The position numbers and the translations under genes are program-made. Below, piece after piece: positions 6,088 through 7,568 of a DNA stretch of 7,568 nt; the stretch's first letter is position 1, and the number at the start of each line of letters is the position of its first letter. Location: contig CAYZJD010000234.1 of NCBI GenBank assembly GCA_964478455.1, positions 1 to 7,568 on the forward strand, given 5' to 3'. This DNA comes from CAYZJD01 sp964478455 (lineage in GTDB: Bacteria; Acidobacteriota; Terriglobia; Bryobacterales; Bryobacteraceae). The notes under the pieces were generated by a model. It made no database searches, was not told the DNA's origin, and worked only from the letters and a program-made list of their open reading frames with translations.

Positions 6088-6606
6088 GTGTCCGCGTTCG
6101 ATCTTCCGCCTGACGATTTCATCGCCATGCTGGTTCGCTATCCGATCTCGACTCCCCCACACCTGGTCGAGGCGATGCTGGCGCTCGCCGAGGTGAAGGA
6201 AGGCGACGTAGTCTACGACCTGGGTTCGGGTGACGGGCGGATCGTGATCGCCGCCGCGCAGGACTTCGGCGCCAGCGGGGTGGGAGTGGAGATCAATCCG
6301 GAACTGGTGACACTCGCCGAGGAGAACGCCGCCAAGGCGGGCGTTGCGGACCGCGTGCGCTTCGTCCGGCAGGACTTCTTTCAGGTGGATCTGCACGAGG
6401 CGACCGTGGTTACGTTGTTCCTGCTATCGGCCGTCAACCTCAAATTGAGGGGCAAGCTGCTAAGTGAACTCCGGCCCGGCGCCCGTATCGTCTCGAACAC
6501 CTTCGATATGGGCGACTGGAGGCACGACAAGGAGACGTCCGTCAGGGGAGTCCGCCTGTTGCTTTGGATTGTCCCGGAAGCCCGAACTGATGATACGCTG
6601 TCGTAG
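6088..6606 (+). CDS. Class I SAM-dependent methyltransferase-fold protein, cytosolic paralogue
   Basis: This 172-residue protein has a Rossmann-type methyltransferase core. Motif I is VVYDLGSGDGR at residues 41-51, the acidic ribose-binding Glu68 is in GVGVEIN, and the motif III acidic position is Asp96 in RQDFF. ATVVTLFLLSAVNLKL and FDMGDW follow. The compact core and the YDLGSGDGRIVI and D-W pattern resemble the FAM173/ATPSCKMT-like lysine methyltransferase group, a resemblance from memory and not a tested assignment. There is no signal peptide or membrane segment (MSAFDLPPDDFIAML). It starts at GTG 6088 with CGGAG (6074-6078) nine bases upstream; the next in-frame ATG, at 6127, lacks as good a site. 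It begins 45 bp after the dehydrogenase, so it may be read through from that operon or from its own promoter. The next gene follows after 15 bp and is a clear paralogue. Its target is unknown. Confidence 0.75.
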   Translation: MSAFDLPPDDFIAMLVRYPISTPPHLVEAMLALAEVKEGDVVYDLGSGDGRIVIAAAQDFGASGVGVEINPELVTLAEENAAKAGVADRVRFVRQDFFQVDLHEATVVTLFLLSAVNLKLRGKLLSELRPGARIVSNTFDMGDWRHDKETSVRGVRLLLWIVPEARTDDTLS

Positions 6607-6614
6607 AAGGAGGT
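6607..6614 (+). promoter_or_regulatory. Shine-Dalgarno that decides a TTG start
   Basis: AAGGAGGT begins directly after the stop codon (6604-6606) of the upstream methyltransferase-like gene. Its GGAGG core ends eight bases before the TTG at 6622. No ATG or GTG start that would retain the N-terminal signal sequence is seen, so this site is the main support for translation of the exported form. Confidence 0.75.
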
Positions 6615-6621
6615 TGATTCC

Positions 6622-7173
6622 TTGCTGACTCGCCGCTTGTCACGTTCCTGCGCCGTCATTTTCGCCATCGCGCTACCTGTCCTCGCGCAGTGGGAAGAGC
6701 CGCCTACCAGCGTTCCCTACGTGCCCACGCCGCCTGAAGTCGTGGAGGGGATGCTGAAACTCGCCGGGGTGAAGAACGGCGACGTCGTGTACGATCTCGG
6801 TTCCGGCGACGGCCGGATTGTCATCATGGCGGCCGAGAAGTTCGGCGCCCGCGGGGTGGGCGTCGAGCTCAACTCCGAGCGGATCAAGCTGTCCATCGAG
6901 AACGCGCAGAAGGCGCACGTTCAGAACCGCGTGCGCTTTCTCCAGCAGGACTTTTTCAAGACGGACATCAGCGAGGCGACGGTGGTGACGCTCTATCTGC
7001 TGTCGAGCGTCAACCTGGAACTGAAGCCGAAGCTTCTCAAGGAACTCCGGCCGGGCACACGCATCGTCTCTCAAAGCTTCGACATGGGCGACTGGAAGCC
7101 GGACAAGGAGATCGAGGTCAACGGCCGCCGCATTTACCTCTGGATCGTCCCCAAGCAGCCGAAAGCGAACTGA
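6622..7173 (+). CDS. Methyltransferase-fold paralogue with Sec signal peptide
   Basis: This 183-residue protein starts at TTG 6622. The N-terminus MLTRRLSRSCAVIFAIALP followed by VLAQ is a classic Sec signal peptide: basic n-region, hydrophobic core, and V-L-A with cleavage likely after Ala22. Cys10 lies before the core, so it is not a lipobox. The mature part is a methyltransferase core with motif I DLGSGDGR at residues 58-65, Glu82 in GVGVELN, and Asp110 in QQDFF. By hand alignment about 98 of 142 residues (roughly 69%) match the preceding gene product, ungapped from TPP to the IVP near the C-terminus, so the two arose by tandem duplication. All cofactor-site signatures are kept, although S-adenosylmethionine is not expected outside the cytoplasm. 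It may act before export, bind another ligand, or be retained by an uncleaved signal anchor. The target is unknown. Confidence 0.75.
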   Translation: MLTRRLSRSCAVIFAIALPVLAQWEEPPTSVPYVPTPPEVVEGMLKLAGVKNGDVVYDLGSGDGRIVIMAAEKFGARGVGVELNSERIKLSIENAQKAHVQNRVRFLQQDFFKTDISEATVVTLYLLSSVNLELKPKLLKELRPGTRIVSQSFDMGDWKPDKEIEVNGRRIYLWIVPKQPKAN

Positions 7174-7396
7174 GCCGGGGCCGTGCGACGCAGGGCACCC
7201 ATCGACAGCACGGAGAGGAATGCCAACTTGACACATCCTCCTGTCGCGGCAGCAATGACATACCATCAAACGTACGCAACGCGCTGCTGATCCCGAACAG
7301 GATGAATCGTCCCTCGTGCTCCGAAAGGCTGGGATCGGCCTGAGGAGTTGGGCACCCAGGCGCAGCCCGGTTCCGAAGGCCGCCCGCAGCGTCTCG
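7174..7396. other. Intergenic region without recognisable gene
   Basis: I find no open frame with family-like sequence, no tRNA and no convincing terminator in these 223 bp. A TTGACA (7228-7233) is a good -35 match, but the hexamer 17 bases later (AGCAAT, 7251-7256) is a poor -10. The frames here have frequent stops or low-complexity Arg/Pro-rich translations typical of non-coding GC-rich DNA. It could contain decayed coding sequence. Confidence 0.5.
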
Positions 7397-7567
7397 TCAG
7401 GTCGAATCCCGGGTCTGGCGCCGCGCACTCGGACGACTCAAGCCTAGCAAGCTCCTGGCCTCGCGGGACGAAACTGTCTCGGTTTGCCGGCCACGAGCGT
7501 CCAGAAACTCCATTAACGTTCTGTTTTGGCGTGCCAGCTCGATCTCCCGGTTGAAGTCGTCGACCTC
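7397..7567 (-). CDS. C-terminal fragment of an unidentified protein, right edge
   Basis: On the minus strand, codons from 7567 down to a TGA at 7399-7397 give 56 residues open to the right edge. They start EVDDFNREIELARQNRTLM, continue through EFLDARG and SSREARSLLGLS, and end RRQTRDST. The first two thirds are protein-like: amphipathic, charged and mostly G/C at third positions. SSREARSLLGLSRPSARR resembles a helix-turn-helix second/recognition-helix pair, but I do not recognise the family. The Arg-rich tail after LGLSR looks less conserved, and a frameshift or late truncation is possible. Most of the gene would lie outside the window. It would be convergent with the methyltransferase-like pair. 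Confidence 0.45.
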   Translation of the reverse strand, partial: EVDDFNREIELARQNRTLMEFLDARGRQTETVSSREARSLLGLSRPSARRQTRDST

Positions 7568-7568
7568 G

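Noticed and set aside
4861..6396. Long minus-strand open frame (511 codons) opposite the dehydrogenase and first methyltransferase-like gene
   Set aside because: It is antisense to two clearly recognisable genes; its translation is His/Arg/Asp-rich without family motifs, as expected from G/C-rich third positions on the other strand.
7228..7256. Promoter-like TTGACA with a weak -10
   Set aside because: The -10 candidate AGCAAT is a poor match and no plus-strand gene follows within the window.
6673..7428. Minus-strand open frame of 251 codons through the exported methyltransferase-like gene and the gap after it
   Set aside because: Most of it is antisense to a well-supported gene, and the intergenic part has no family-like sequence.

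Overview
The window is GC-rich, and its real genes favour G or C at the third codon position. Two things suggest an Acidobacteriota genome of the Solibacter/Bryobacter type: a surface protein built from putative-Ig (He_PIG-like) repeats containing TITTASPLP, and shorter LeuC/LeuD-type proteins beside an isocitrate-lyase-superfamily enzyme. That assignment rests on family resemblance only; no marker gene is present.

Layout from left to right: (1) the 3' end of a large secreted or surface protein (+, 2-1453), with three Ig-like repeats followed by a unique C-terminal region. (2) A short convergent gap that can form a hairpin. (3) A CvpA-family membrane protein (-, 1508-2074). (4) A divergent intergenic region carrying a perfect 31-bp inverted repeat with a 13-nt loop (2123-2197), probably a small REP/MITE-like element. 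(5) A tight four-gene operon (+, 2228-6042): an ICL/PEP-mutase-superfamily lyase, LeuC-like and LeuD-like (de)hydratase subunits, and an isocitrate/isopropylmalate dehydrogenase-family enzyme. (6) Two tandem paralogous class I SAM methyltransferase-fold proteins (+, 6088-7173); the second has a Sec signal peptide. (7) About 220 bp without a recognisable gene, then the 3' end of a probable minus-strand gene entering from the right edge.

The metabolic operon is the most interesting part. All three activities operate on 2-hydroxy tri- or dicarboxylic acids: an aconitase-type isomerase/hydratase, a beta-decarboxylating oxidase and a C-C lyase. Together they form either an 'isocitrate node' (isomerise, then oxidise or cleave) or a dimethylmalate/methylisocitrate-like degradation module with an added dehydrogenase. 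The lyase keeps every catalytic residue I could place. The dehydrogenase keeps most isocitrate dehydrogenase residues but has Ile where E. coli Icd has Asn115, so its substrate is open. No synthase such as citrate, homocitrate or isopropylmalate synthase is in the window.

The other two notable signals are the near-perfect palindrome between the divergent genes and the cytosolic/exported methyltransferase pair. No rRNA, tRNA, CRISPR array or transposase gene was seen.
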